This document shows, in pieces, positions 34,701 through 46,120 of a DNA stretch of 64,000 nt. The notes under the pieces were generated by a model. The model was not told where the DNA came from. It was given only the letters and a program-made list of their open reading frames with translations, and made no database searches. Positions within the stretch are counted from its first letter, which is position 1; each line of letters opens with the position of its first letter. Made by a program: the position numbers and the translations under genes. The DNA is from Neurospora intermedia (taxonomy: Eukaryota > Ascomycota > Sordariomycetes > Sordariales > Sordariaceae), in contig BTPP01000002.1 in NCBI GenBank assembly GCA_037102815.1, positions 3,968,001-4,032,000 on the forward strand, in the 5' to 3' direction.

Positions 34701-35139
34701 TGCGGTTTACTGCAGCCCATATGATAAATCTGGCCTGGGCACAGTCCTGGCGGAGAGTTTCTTGGGTCCTGTCATGCACACTTAGCCTCAGACTTACCCC
34801 AGAATATAATATGGCGAGGCCAAGAGAGAAGAAAACATACACACACGACAGTTCCTCACGATGCTGCTGATACGTGTGTTGATGCTCGGGTTGCTGCGGC
34901 TGTGGTTGTGGTTGTTGTTGTTGTGGAGGGACCAGGCTCGGGTCCAAAATGGGATGAAAGGAAGAAGCATGGACCCCATAGGGCTGATATAAGCTTTGTG
35001 AATCCCCACCGATCTGATGTTGGCTTGGATGATATGACGATAGCGTTCTTGTTGTAGACGACGTGTATCCAGTGATGAAGGAGGTTAAGGAGAAGGAGTC
35101 GTCGTCAAGAAGAGACGGCGCCTGCTTCTTAGCGTCCAT
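31745..35139 (-). CDS. C2H2 zinc-finger protein, putative transcription factor
   Basis: Exons 35139-34847, 34768-32970, 32913-32645 and 32581-31745; 1065 aa, starting at MDAKKQAPSLLDDDS. Two C2H2-type fingers lie near the C-terminus: CHLCDYRPDGNPRW with distal HMKVKH, and CKFPGCKSKYKNRP with QHMIEKGH. A further Cys/His cluster lies at about 135-195 (CPLHKCQLLL, HLVNCRYLS, YWCPQHNR, CKRCL). Low-complexity Gln/Pro runs occur at about 80-95 and before the fingers, the latter an 18-bp repeat at 32176-32225 coding QQPQQS-type units. The C-terminus is basic (SERRPSKKRKKG), a likely nuclear localisation signal. Intron 1 (34769-34846) and intron 3 (32582-32644) are each a multiple of three and open in frame, so reading through is possible; I removed them because the splice sites are good. 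A DNA-binding role is inferred from the fingers; target unknown. Confidence 0.82.
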
Positions 35140-38100
35140 CTTTCCAGATGCGTGTACGGATGTCTTGCAGGACAAAGGTATGTAGGTAGGTAGGCAAGTA
35201 AAGTAGGTACAACAGCAGCGGCAGCAGCAACGAGGATCCCTGATGGCGGTGCCAGGAACGAATACTCTCTAGCAAGGTGAAAGAACAGACGACACAGGCA
35301 CGGTCATCTGAGAAATCATTCGCCACACATTGTTTGTTTTAATGCAGACTGGATCGCGAGCAGGGGCATTGGCCAGAGGAAGTGAGATTGTGAAGGAAGA
35401 GCCGGATCAACGAGATTACGCGATGGCGCGCGGGTTGTGGTTGAGGTCCTAGAAAACTAGAGCTTCGGTATTCACGGCCTGTGGCGGACAGGGTAAGCAA
35501 GTGAGAGCCTAGCTAATGGCAAGCCAGCTCAGCAAACCAAGTGAGGTTGTCGGCCAGTGGTACGCCATTCTTCTTAGGACTTTGCGGTTGGCGAGCCGGG
35601 GTCACTCGTAGGACTTGGGGAGTTGAGTTGCTCTGGACTGTCTGCTGGGGCTGGACCGTCTGTAAGAGCAACTCTGACTGGCTCAACTGGTCACTAGCCA
35701 CACATTTTGGTCGTCGGCCTGGTCACCTTGAATCTGTCCCTGGCTGCAGACTGAGGGCGGTGACAGGCCCAGCAGAAGGACTGGAGACGGCGGATTGGCT
35801 GCCTCTTTGAAGATGTTGTCTTGGTTGTGATGGGAGGATGGATATTCAACTGGCGTGGCTTGGCCGGCACTTGAGTGCAGATGGCATCTTGATTCTTGAC
35901 AGGCACCACAGCTGACAAGACTGTTGCAAGTGATCTTGGCAGGCACGCACTCACTGTTCGTAACGTGGGACAATGCCATGGTCTGTCTGTCCCTCGTGGG
36001 TAAGGCCAGTTGCCATTCCCTAGTATTTTCGCTGCCGCAGTCTCAGCTTAGTCGAAATCGGCGTCAAGGCACAGTTGGATGGACAAAGTCCTTTGAAAAT
36101 GCGTAGGTAGGAACCCGTGATCATGAAGGGTGATCTGCCTTGTTGACTCGTTGCCTGCCGGAAGACAAAGTAAGGCTGTTTGCAAGGCAGCATCGGCCCC
36201 TTCATCTTGTCGAGACCCTTTTGGTCCATGTTCAGCTGGGATCGATATGAAGTCCTGTCGTACAAGAACTGCGCTGAGCGCTGATAGGCACATCATCACC
36301 ATCGGACTGGAGGACTAGACACTTTCGTGGCGTGCCCAAGTCCTGCATCCCGGAATTTGCTGACGATAAAGACGCGGTAAGGAACATGGATTCCATGCGC
36401 TGACTACCTTATGCGTGCCGGCAGTTGATGATTGATGATAAAGGCGATTGATATTTGGGTGCTCGGCCTTTCCGCGAGTTGGTAAGGAATTGGCGTTCAT
36501 GGTGAAAACTACGGGTGTCGCGCGAGTTCCCTTCCACGAGACGATGGAAGAGAGCGGGTCACTTGCCCCACAGGAACAGACCTCCCCGCCCGGGCCAGGC
36601 GGGGGCAGTCACGGCTCCCGCCGAGCATCCACAGCCCCTTGACTCCACATTTTGGCGTGAAGACCGGGCCGGACCCGACAAACGGCGGAAGGAAGAGACT
36701 AGAGGTAGTCAAGCCGGAGACTGACTGGTGCTCAGTACAGTAGTAAGTACCTCTAGGTATGTGCTGAAAGAGAAATTATCCATTCCTTCCACTTCAGATT
36801 CAAACAATCTCATGAACAAAGCAGGGTATCAGATTTGTAGAAATTTGTTAGTCACCGTTTCCGCCAAAGTATCCGTCTTTGTATCAACTTGTTGTACCGT
36901 CACCTCAACTTTATCCGCCCCCCTTATCAGTTCATCGAGCATCGGCAGTACGATACCTCGAGGTCTACGTACTTGATACAGCATCTGATATTTTCTCTTC
37001 CGTGGTCGATGAAGGTGATACTGCAGCAGGACACACCTCTTTGACAACCTTTCTTATCTTGAATTCCCCACGGACGGAACTGCCGACGGCGAGGGACGAG
37101 AGCGGCGGCTTCACTCACCAGGACGAGAAGGTCAATATCGACAAAGACCATCCCTCACGCTGAAAGTATACTCTTTACATATCGTACGCACTCGTATGAG
37201 CAAGTTTCGATAGACCAGCTTGCGATGAATCCAAAACAAAGCTGACGCTGACGCCGGGGTTACTCCATCCTTGCGAGATGTTTTACATGAGGCAAGCGAT
37301 GCATGCTGTGTTTGAGATTGGGTGCACCAGAGGGACAGGCCGTGACAGGGGAGCCGTCTGCCTTGATAGTGGGGTTCAACAGCCCGGTGAGGGGTTGTTG
37401 TTATGGTTGGAGGGACACTTGCCTGCAGCCGCTAACATTGCCAAAATCAACGACAGGACGGTCTCAGATATGTACCTCGATGATACCTACCCTTAAGATC
37501 GCAGAGAATGCAACCCACCAACATCGCTCAAACTTGCTCAATGCTGTGTCCCAAAGTGTCGACATCATCCCTATCGATACAAGCAGATATTATTCCTTTG
37601 GGATCCGAATTCTCGGAACACAGGATATGGCGGCTACCTCTAAGCCACACACACCTCACCCACGCCATGGTTCTACGCTATCAGTAAACCCCCCCATCAC
37701 GGGCTGTATCGCTATCACGATCACGGGCACCCAACACCCAACACCCGAACAACCCCTCTTTCGCAAAAATCCCTAGTGACAGAAACCACTATCTTCAGCA
37801 CATTTACATGACAACTTATTCTACAGCCAGGATTGGGATTTCCTCTGGACCCCTCCGCTTCACTCTGCAATGAACTAACTGATCGAGCGTCGTAATCCTG
37901 ATCGTCTGTCCATGTCCCGATGTGCCGTTCATCATGATCTGCTCCCTTTTCCCTCGGGTTTCGAAACACACACTCAGACCACTGAGAGCAGCCAACAAGA
38001 CGAGCGACAAAAGGCGAAACATGCTACCATAGCATCAGCCAAACTTCGCTGCCCATCCATACCAATCCCAGTTTGGAACTGTCACACTGAACCCCCCACA

Positions 38101-40080
38101 TTGTCTCACACCAACCAGTTCTAAGTTTCTCACTCGGCTTCGTTTATTCGATTTTGCCGCCAGTTCGGCAAACTTGACGGCACACGACCCAGAACTTTTT
38201 GAGCATGCGCTTGGCAGACTGACTGACTTGCAGGAGAGACGAAGAGAGGTTGTTTTACATGGAAACCATTGGCCGGTGTGTCTCCGTCTTATCGCGCCAT
38301 CGAACATGGAAGCCATGCAGATGCAGTTTCGTGGGAGAGCAGAGAGACGGCCAGACGGGTGACATCGATCGCTTCCGTCGTTTGTTGGTCCCCAACCACT
38401 GACCAAAACTCTGGAATCTTTGTCTGGACATGCAACGATAAACAAGCTCTGCACGTTCCAGACACTGCAGCCATCCTCAAGAAGGCCTGATAGCCTGTCA
38501 GTCGCAGGGGGCTCAAAGGTTTCTGCGTACACCACCTCCTTGCCTTGTGGAGATCCCGTCACGGGTCACTTATACATACATGAGGTGATGGCCGTCAAGC
38601 GTCAACGGATCGGCCTATATATGTCATGTAGAACATGCCTAGCGCGTCGCTGCGGGCTATCGCGGGATTGATATAACATACATACATACGGACATACATA
38701 CATAAGACACTTGCTGTCGTCATCTAGTCTGCATCTGCTTCAGAAGTTTAAACAAAAAAAAAACAAAAAAGACCAGCCCAGCCCGCGGGAAACTCCATTC
38801 ATGACCCCAAGACCTGACGGACTCCATTCAATTTGCTCCTCAAAGGATCCACCCGCACAAAACCCACACCATCTCCAGAATGTCCAGGTGAGTTTTAAGG
38901 TTAAGGGATCCCTGAGACAAAGCCCGACACACATTTCACTGCCCGATATCTGTCTTGCCTTTGGGTCTAAACTTTGTTCTTCGTCCTCTCCCATGTTTTG
39001 GCACATTTTGCTTGATTACACTTGTCGACCCAGGGACAGCGAAAGGCATTGAATGTGGACACCCACAACAGAGGCCCCGACGGCTGCTAACACATACCCT
39101 GAATTGCCAACGCTATAGGAACACGGCCTCTAGCTCGGTTCACTGCCGGCCTCCGCTCAGATTGCCTCCGCAGTCGCATCCCAGCAGCAGCATCAATACG
39201 CCTCGACAGCGCTCCAATAACATGGACGGCTCCAACCACATGTCATCCAGCAGCATCACGGAGCTCGATTTGAGCAAATGCCACCCGCGGATGGTTGACA
39301 GGATCAATGCCGTACCCGGACTCAAGACCAGTGCTGGTAAGCAACTGAACCATTTCTTCATTTTCTCTCTTTCCGCAGCATCACGAGCATCCGTCTTCCA
39401 TTAGGCCGGAGTTCGAAATGCCCCTTTCGCTTGTGTCGGGTTTTGTTCTTCTTGGCGCCGAAAATTTTCTGCTTGGGCCTGGATTTCTTGGCTTGGATTC
39501 GGGGGTCCGGCCTGAGGTCCGTTCAACAGGGGACAATTCCGGGGGCGGCGGGGCCCGATACCCCGGTCCGTTCATCGGCCAAGACACCACGAGAGTGCGA
39601 CTCAGCCCGTCAACGAGACACGTGCTTCACTTCCCGATTTCAACACGTCGATATCCAAAGTCAACAATCATGGACCTGTTCCCAAAGCGTCAATTGAACA
39701 TGAATCTTATTCTTAGATTCATTCCCACGTGGCCCAAAGCTTTACCTCTCATAATCGTCCACTGTCGCTCCGCTGATTGCCTCCTTCGGAACCGTCATGT
39801 ACCATCACTTAGATCTCTCGACATCTCTTCAAATTCTCCTCCGCTAAATATATACCAACTTTGTTGTCATCGATTCTAACATTGCCAATCACTAGCTTTC
39901 TTCACCTTCCTTCGCGCCAACCTCGTTCTCCCTCACTCCGGGCTCTCCTCCAACCCCTCCACTCCCTACCTAGAGCCCTACATTCCTCCACCACTACCGC
40001 CGCTATCCCGCTCACCATCTTCCTCCTCATCCTCATTTTCAACCACCAAATCCTCCAAATCAAGATCCAAGTCAACCACC
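35140..40080. other. large divergent intergenic region, 4.9 kb
   Basis: Upstream of both the C2H2 gene and the GNAT-like gene. Octamers TACCTCTA or its reverse lie at 36700, 36748 and 37635. A possible upstream ORF or leader exon of the GNAT-like gene starts at 39222. CATA repeats lie near 38680-38705. No convincing protein gene otherwise. Long upstream regions are common at fungal regulator genes. Confidence 0.45.
39222..39404 (+). CDS. short ORF in probable leader of GNAT-like gene (doubtful)
   Basis: ATG in good context (AACATGG) begins a 60-codon frame, MDGSNHMSSSSITELDLS onward. A possible 42-bp intron (39337-39378, GTAAGC...GCAG) is in frame, giving 46 aa if spliced. It lies 860 bp upstream of the GNAT-like start and could be an upstream ORF, a 5' exon or chance. 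No family recognised. Confidence 0.25.
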   Translation: MDGSNHMSSSSITELDLSKCHPRMVDRINAVPGLKTSAGKQLNHFFIFSLSAASRASVFH

Positions 40081-40923
40081 ATGACATCAACACCACCAAC
40101 GGTCGCCGCCAGCGGTGCCGAAAACCTCGACGACATCCCCCCTCTCACCCTCGACATCCTCACCACCCGCCCCGCCAAGACCGACGCCCTGAAACTCATC
40201 GCCGACTCCATCGCCCAACAGCGTCAACAAGCCTCTTACCACCTCATCACCCACCCTGCCTGTCTTTCCGCGCTTTCCGCCGCCTTGGCTCTGGTCTACC
40301 AATTTGGCATTGCCCGCGCCTCCCCCCAACATCAAGACTGGGGCACCACAGCCATGCTTCTCTCTGGAGTAGTCATGACCTACCTGATGACCATCAGGTA
40401 CTTTACTTCAGGTTACATCAAGCTAGCTGAATCCCTATCGTGGGATTGGCTACTCAATCCGTCGGCGGCGGACGGCAACAGCCCAGCCACGGAACAAGAA
40501 GAAGACATCGTCCTCGGCACCTATTATGGCACCGAGCTCATCGGCGCCCTCGTCCTCCGTCTCGAACCACCCACTTCCTCTCGCTCCTCCTCACCCACCG
40601 CAAACAGACAGCGGAAATCCCACTCCCGCCACAACTCCTTCTCCGCAAAGACGAAGTCCCTCAAGGGCGGGCGGGGCGTAATCCGCGCGTGGACGACTAA
40701 GCTCAGATACAGAGGCAGGGGCGTTGGCAAGGATATGTTGGTTGAAGCGGTTAGGCTGACGAGAGAGAAATGCGGAAAGGAGGCAGAGGTCGGCTTTGCG
40801 GCCGAGCATGCGAATGCTAACTGTGGCGAGGTATTGCCCGAGTGGTTCTGTGGTGGGTTTAGGAAGGGGGAGAGGAGGGCCGCGAGGTGTTTGGAGGGCG
40901 TTGTTGCTGAGTACAAGCGGTAA
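40081..40923 (+). CDS. GNAT-like N-acetyltransferase domain membrane protein
   Basis: Single exon, 280 aa, ATG at 40081 in good context (CACCATGAC). Two hydrophobic segments near 56-78 and 88-115 (ALSAALALVYQFGIA and AMLLSGVVMTYLMTIRYF) predict membrane anchoring, with the rest on one side. The acyl-CoA loop is RYRGRGVGKDMLVEAV (about 213-228), matching the GNAT R/QxxGxG/A signature, preceded by the strand VIRAWTTKL and, earlier, IGALVLRLE. A Ser/Arg-rich insert (SSRSSSPTANRQRKSHS) separates the two core strands. The C-terminus EWFCGGFRKGERRAARCL resembles the last GNAT strands. The acceptor substrate cannot be told from sequence. Convergent with the ribokinase gene. Confidence 0.78.
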   Translation: MTSTPPTVAASGAENLDDIPPLTLDILTTRPAKTDALKLIADSIAQQRQQASYHLITHPACLSALSAALALVYQFGIARASPQHQDWGTTAMLLSGVVMTYLMTIRYFTSGYIKLAESLSWDWLLNPSAADGNSPATEQEEDIVLGTYYGTELIGALVLRLEPPTSSRSSSPTANRQRKSHSRHNSFSAKTKSLKGGRGVIRAWTTKLRYRGRGVGKDMLVEAVRLTREKCGKEAEVGFAAEHANANCGEVLPEWFCGGFRKGERRAARCLEGVVAEYKR

Positions 40924-41541
40924 TTGGATCCAGATTGGGAAGTCAGGCGATGTTTTGTCTGCTTCGAGAGGGATATCTTGGAGGTCGGTTATTGAGTTGC
41001 TCGCTGTCATGATCGGATGAACCATCATGGATATGGAACCAACCAGCAAGGGTAATTCAGGGGATTATGTCCCCTCGTTCTAATGGGTCGGAAGCAGTTT
41101 TTTTTTTTCTTTTCTCTTTCTTTCTGTTGGTCTTCGAAAATACCTATCTACAGGCGTTCAACGGGGTGGTTATTTGCTATTTGCTCGCATTTTATCTGTT
41201 TTCGCTTTTCGCCCTAAATTCTCACATCTTTCAACCTTCCTTCTTTCAAGATACCACTTAGATTCTGTACACGGACATGGATGAGCCAAGGTGCTCGCGG
41301 CAGCACAACTCGATGGCGGCTGATGTCACAATTGGATAGGAGAAAAAGATACCCTCGTTCTAGATAATAATAAAACATGAGTGCTATAAACCTCACACCA
41401 TGCGTTGTTGGATGTTTATGCAATTCATTTGGTTCCTCACTTTGTCTACACATAACTCCATACCAATGCTTCATGCCTCCCCATCCCCAACCCCCCATAA
41501 CCTTCCTATTTCCTTCCCCCCTCCCCGCGCGCATCTCACAT
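40924..41541. other. convergent intergenic
   Basis: 3' flanks of the GNAT-like and ribokinase genes; T-rich stretch at 41099-41130. Nothing else seen. Confidence 0.5.
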
Positions 41542-42576
41542 CTACAACAACTCATCCCTCCAAGGAATCGAATCCTGCGCCCCTAACCTCTCCACCGTCT
41601 TCGCCGCCGCCTTATTCGCCTTCCTTACCGCGCCCTCGATATCAAACTGTTCCCCCTTTTTGGCAGCAATCACCACCTCCAGCGCATACATCCCGACAAA
41701 CGTATCACCCGCCGCCGTGGTATCCACCACCTTGGCCTTCTCCGCCTTGATCAATCCCTTTTTGCTTCCCCCCTCACCACCACCAGTCATGAAGAAAACT
41801 CCCCGTCCACCCAAAGTGACAATCACCGTCTTGACCCCCTTTTCCAAAAACACCTTGCCCACCTTCTCCAGCCCTTCCTCCGTGTCGAGCACCGACTCCT
41901 CCAACCCGCTGAGGATAGCCGCCTCCGTCTCATTCACCACCAAGTGCGCCAGCCCGTCAAACGCCTCATCCGGCAAGGGGACCGCCGGCGCCGGGTTCAG
42001 CAGGACCTGCACCCCATTCTGCTTGGCCGTCTTGAGCGCCTGTAGCACCGTAGGCACGGGGATTTCGAGCTGCATGATGAGCAGATCCGGCTTTTCTTGG
42101 GCCGCACCACTACTAGTAAGGTGTGCAACCTCGGAAACGTGCTCGGGCTGGAGGAAATGGTTCGCCTCGGGACTCAAGATGATGCGGTTCTGGCCCGTCG
42201 GCTCGTCCACCACAATCATGGCCATGCCCGTCTTGGCTCCGGGAGGAGAATCCAGAACGCGCACGCCCGAGACGTCGACGCCGTGTTTGGCAAGGTTTTC
42301 TTTGAGCAGGGACCCATAAGAGTCGGCGCCGACCGTGCCGAGCATGGTGATGTGAGCGGTTTCTTCAGCGAAAGAAGAAGAAGAGGAGGAAGTGTGGGAC
42401 CGAGATAGCTTGGCGCAGGCGACGGCTTGGTTGGCTCCCTTTCCGCCGGGGGAGACGGCGACGGAGTTGGCGGTCATGGTTTCTCCTGGCAGCGGGTGGT
42501 GGGAGACGTAGGCTACTAGGTCTATGTTCAGGGAGCCTAGGACAGTGATTCTGGGGGTGGAGGCAGAGGTAGTCAT
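41542..42576 (-). CDS. ribokinase
   Basis: PfkB-family sugar kinase that phosphorylates D-ribose at O5 with ATP, feeding the pentose phosphate pathway and nucleotide synthesis. Single exon, 344 aa, ATG at 42576. N-terminal ITVLGSLNIDLVAYV with the ribose-binding Asn-Asp; first PfkB signature GGKGANQAVACAKL; GTVGADSYGSLL; LLIMQLEIP; NPAPAVPLP; VVNETEAAIL; TLGGRGVFF. The second PfkB signature VDTTAAGDTFVGM supplies the anion hole and catalytic Asp (in AAGD). Length is normal (yeast Rbk1 about 333 aa). A short poly-Ser insert follows AVACAKLSRS. Ribokinase is more likely than other PfkB kinases because of the paired NID and AAGDTF motifs. Confidence 0.95.
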   Translation of the reverse strand: MTTSASTPRITVLGSLNIDLVAYVSHHPLPGETMTANSVAVSPGGKGANQAVACAKLSRSHTSSSSSSFAEETAHITMLGTVGADSYGSLLKENLAKHGVDVSGVRVLDSPPGAKTGMAMIVVDEPTGQNRIILSPEANHFLQPEHVSEVAHLTSSGAAQEKPDLLIMQLEIPVPTVLQALKTAKQNGVQVLLNPAPAVPLPDEAFDGLAHLVVNETEAAILSGLEESVLDTEEGLEKVGKVFLEKGVKTVIVTLGGRGVFFMTGGGEGGSKKGLIKAEKAKVVDTTAAGDTFVGMYALEVVIAAKKGEQFDIEGAVRKANKAAAKTVERLGAQDSIPWRDELL

Positions 42577-43905
42577 TTTGTCGGCTGTACACTTCTTTCT
42601 CCTGCCGTTGAGTTATGCTTGAGTTGTGGTGATTTCAGGTGTGATGGAGATGGTGGTCGTGGTTCAGTGATTTGATGGTGATGCCAAGCTTGGTGTTGAG
42701 GGGTTCTGTTTGCTATGCGGGGAAGCGTCGGCGGTGAGGTGACTTTCCCGGCGCAAAATGTACAAAGTTGAGAAATCGGAGGATGGAGTTCAACTTCACG
42801 GTAATGGTTCAAAGGTAAGTATAATGTTTTGAAGTTGCTTTGTATGACTTCGGTAGAAGAAAGGAAAAAGAAGAATTCGCAAGAAGCTATTGGGCCGGGA
42901 AGCTAAAAAGGTGACGTCTGAATTGGGAAGGTGGTCTGGCGCTCACCGAACTTTAGGGGACGTTTAACCGGCGGTATCCGCCTAGAGCCAGGGCACTGCA
43001 ACGACGAACAGAAAGAAACTGTTGATAATCACTTGGCACCGAGCTTCATGATACTCACCACGTAACTTAGATACATCTTAAAGAAACTATGCATCTCTGC
43101 AGAGACTACCCTCACAAGCACAACAAGCTGGAAGTTCTCACAAACGAAGGGTATCTCCATTCGAAGGCATCGCTGCAACAGTAAGACATAGACCGAACCT
43201 CCATCAGACATCAGATAACCTATTTAACAATCATCCAGCCCAACAATGACAAACAATTGACTTTACCAATCAACCTTTGTCCATACAGCCCTTATATACT
43301 TGAAAACCTGATTGTCACAGCCCCATCACCGTTCCTAAAAAAAACACAACGATGCATACCTTCTATCCCAGTGCATTCGTGAATTCCCTATAAGCCATAG
43401 ACAAATGCCAGACCCACAAACGCCTCATCATGACATGAAGAATCCATCCGTTCACAAAAGAGCAAAACACACGCAAAATTTGTCATAAGAAAGCCCCATC
43501 CGTCTTTTTCCCAATTCGTATCATTTCTGAACTCGGGTTTAACCAAAGCAACTGGGGTATCATCGCGAATACACCATTCCTTGATTTTTGTGTGTGTAGG
43601 GGGTGACATATGTGACTGACGAGTAGTGACCGGCTGGGACAGCCGAGAGATCGTGAGGTAGCGCGAATTTATGCTTTATACTGTCGATCGGGTGGCATGA
43701 TGTGATGGTTGATGTTGATCGGTGTAAATCCTCTTGCAAGCACAGGCACCATAGCAGGGGCTGGTGCGGCCAAAGGCGCATGTTTTGAACACGCAAACCC
43801 CGACATCGTCGCATCTGCCGTAGCCGCCGCCTTTGCTGACATATTCGCCATAACCTGGGGATCATTTTGGGCCAGGTAGTTGTCGTAGGTTGACTTCGGA
43901 GTACT
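42577..43905. other. intergenic, 1.3 kb
   Basis: Ribokinase promoter and the 3' flank of the H4 variant gene (both minus strand). No gene recognised; the frame at 43560-44042 is a shadow of the H4 variant last exon. Confidence 0.5.
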
Positions 43906-45473
43906 CTAGTCCGAATCGTCGTTATCGCCGCCGCGAGTACCGCTGCGGCCTTGTTCGCCACCCTGGGCGAGGGCGCGACGGTGGGCGCCGCGCGCAGGAG
44001 GCTCCCACGTCTCGGGGTCAAAGCCGTAGATGGGTTTGCCAATGCGACGAAGGGCGAAAATTACCTTTTCTCCTATTAGCTTACCGTTGCTTCCGCTGAT
44101 ACTTGCCATGTCCTGTGGCCCTCGAGGGTGCTGATGCTACTTACGTCCGTTACGGTGACCGTCTTCGCGTGCCTGTGCTCTGTGTACGTGACACAGTCGC
44201 GCAGGATCTGTTATAGGTCAAAGTTAGTAGTGGAATTGTGGTAGCTGAGAGGAAGATATGGAGGCGTTGGGAGGCATACCATCTGAAGTCTTTCCTTCAG
44301 TGCTGCCCTGATTTCATCGTAGATGCCGGCAGAGATACGCTTGACACCGCCACGACGGGCTAGACGTCTGCAAATGTGTTAGTTACATACTCTTCTTCTG
44401 AAAATACTTGGACTGCTTTATGAAAGGAGAATAACTGATGATGCTGAATGGAAGGTGGGCTAGTAGGTGAATAGGCCTTCAAGTTTCAAGACAAAGCTTG
44501 TCAGGAGCATGTGAAGAAAGGTTGATGAATGCATTCCAAAATAACAGCGGTGGAGGTGCCACATCAAGAGTAACCTGATGTAGGTATGAAGACTCTCTGA
44601 CACTTAACAGGCACGATGTGTAAAATGGAATACAACGTGAAATGACACTACCAAAGTGCAGGGTAGACAAATCCATGGCAGCAACGGCCCTCTGAGATGC
44701 ATCGATAGCATTTGACAACCAAAATGAACCTGACATGGATTTGACAAAAGGATAAGGCAGAGAATAGATTGTAACGAAAGACATTCAAAGGTCAAAACAG
44801 AACAATAGACAACGTCAATCCAGTCTCGCACAGTACGTACCGAATAGCAGGCTTGGCTGAAGCACACAGAGCATGAATGCATCAGTAAACCGTCGTTTCT
44901 CGATCGAGGATCATGAGCTGAAGGAGTTCGAAGAAGCGCGCTCCACTTTCACTCCCAATCGAAGATAGATGGGGATGGTAACGGGAGCGGCGTTGTGTCT
45001 AGCGACAGAATTGTTCCACATGTAGCACAACGCGCTGATGGTTGATGTGCTCATTCGTAGGTGGTTGTAGGCTGTGGAAACTCACTGATGCCGCGAATAG
45101 TATCTTTGATGATTTTTCTGTTTCCCAAATGTGAAGTCCGTTAGTGAGTGTACATTGTATATTTGGGTAAATGTGTTTCATTTTCGTTCTTTCTTTCATT
45201 TTTTGCCTGGTGACGGTGTATCGTGTATCGTCGTCCACCTGCTTGAATGCTTCCTCGAACTTGTCAAGATGCTGGTGCTAGGCGCTGAGGTAGGCGCTCT
45301 CGGCGCATGACCGCGTTCAACTGAAGTCGACCGACGTACCTGTGGCGCTTGATGCCCACGCCGCCCTGGCCCTTACCCTTCCCACTCGCGCCGCTCAAGA
45401 CGGACTTGCCGCTCACTGAGTGGCGGTGCTTCAGTCCCGAAGGACCGCCGCGAGAGGGTATAGTTGGCGGCAT
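43906..45473 (-). CDS. hH4v: histone H4 variant with extended tails
   Basis: Divergent H4 of 163 aa (canonical H4: 102-103). Exons 45473-45340, 45118-45087, 44856-44841 (16 nt), 44367-44280, 44207-44145 and 44064-43906. The fold is clear: KRHRKIIKDTIRGITKPAIR, RLARRGGVKRISAGIYDEI, TYTEHRHAKTVTVTDVIFALRRIG and YGF. It differs from canonical H4 by an N-terminal extension of about 26 residues (MPPTIPSRGGPSGLKHRHSV...), loss of the K5 and K12 equivalents while K8, K16 and K20 remain, changes in helix 2 (ALKERLQMILRDC) and a C-terminal tail of about 38 residues after YGF ending in GGDNDDSD. I recall an H4 variant, hH4v, annotated in N. crassa. The last intron ends in AAG, an uncommon but allowed acceptor. 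Multiple introns are unlike replication-dependent histone genes of animals. Role unknown. Confidence 0.93.
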
Positions 45474-46120
45474 GGTACTTAACGAGTGTTCAAAGTTAAC
45501 CGGCGTTGTTTTGAGAGTAAACAAAAGAAATGATGAAAGCTCAAAGAGCACTCCCTGCAAGGCCAAATGCAATCGGGACGGAGGCGTGCAGTCAAGTGGA
45601 AGTTGGTGTAAGCGAATGCGCCTAAGGTGGGGCTGAAAGTTGTTTGAAAGTTTGAGGTTGGTCGGTTGCTAGGCAGAGGCGTGAAAGTAAAACAGCGTGG
45701 GGTGAGCTTAAGCTGTGAAGCATATCCAAATAGGGATCCGTGCGCCAGCTCAAAGAGGTGCACTAACAGACAGGAAGGGCAAGAGGATGATGCTCAACTC
45801 AGTCTACCATGTATCACACAGTCACAGCGGACAACACGACCAGCACAGGAGGCAATCCAAGTCTATTAAATTAGTGGGCTCTCCCGGAAGCCTTCTTATG
45901 TTATATCAGATCCACTATGCAAAGCGGGCTCCTTGTCCAGACCGAGACGGAGCAAATTATTGAGTCCTTATAAACAGTATGCAGGAGACAAACCGTCCAA
46001 CGAGTGACCAAGCACCTCTATCGGCATCTCTCAACGACTCCAAACCATGATACCAGCCCTCATTGATATAGCGTGTTACCCAGAAAAAACCGTCATTACT
46101 TCCTCATCCACATCTTAGAT
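45474..46120. other. intergenic between H4 variant and svf1
   Basis: Upstream region of the H4 variant and 3' flank of svf1, both minus strand. Nothing else recognised. Confidence 0.5.

Noticed and set aside
34769-34846. Transmembrane helix in the C2H2 protein if intron 1 is read through
   Set aside because: The hydrophobic stretch lies exactly between a GTGTGT donor and a GACAG acceptor; removing it gives a smooth charged sequence, so it is more likely intronic. RNA evidence would decide.
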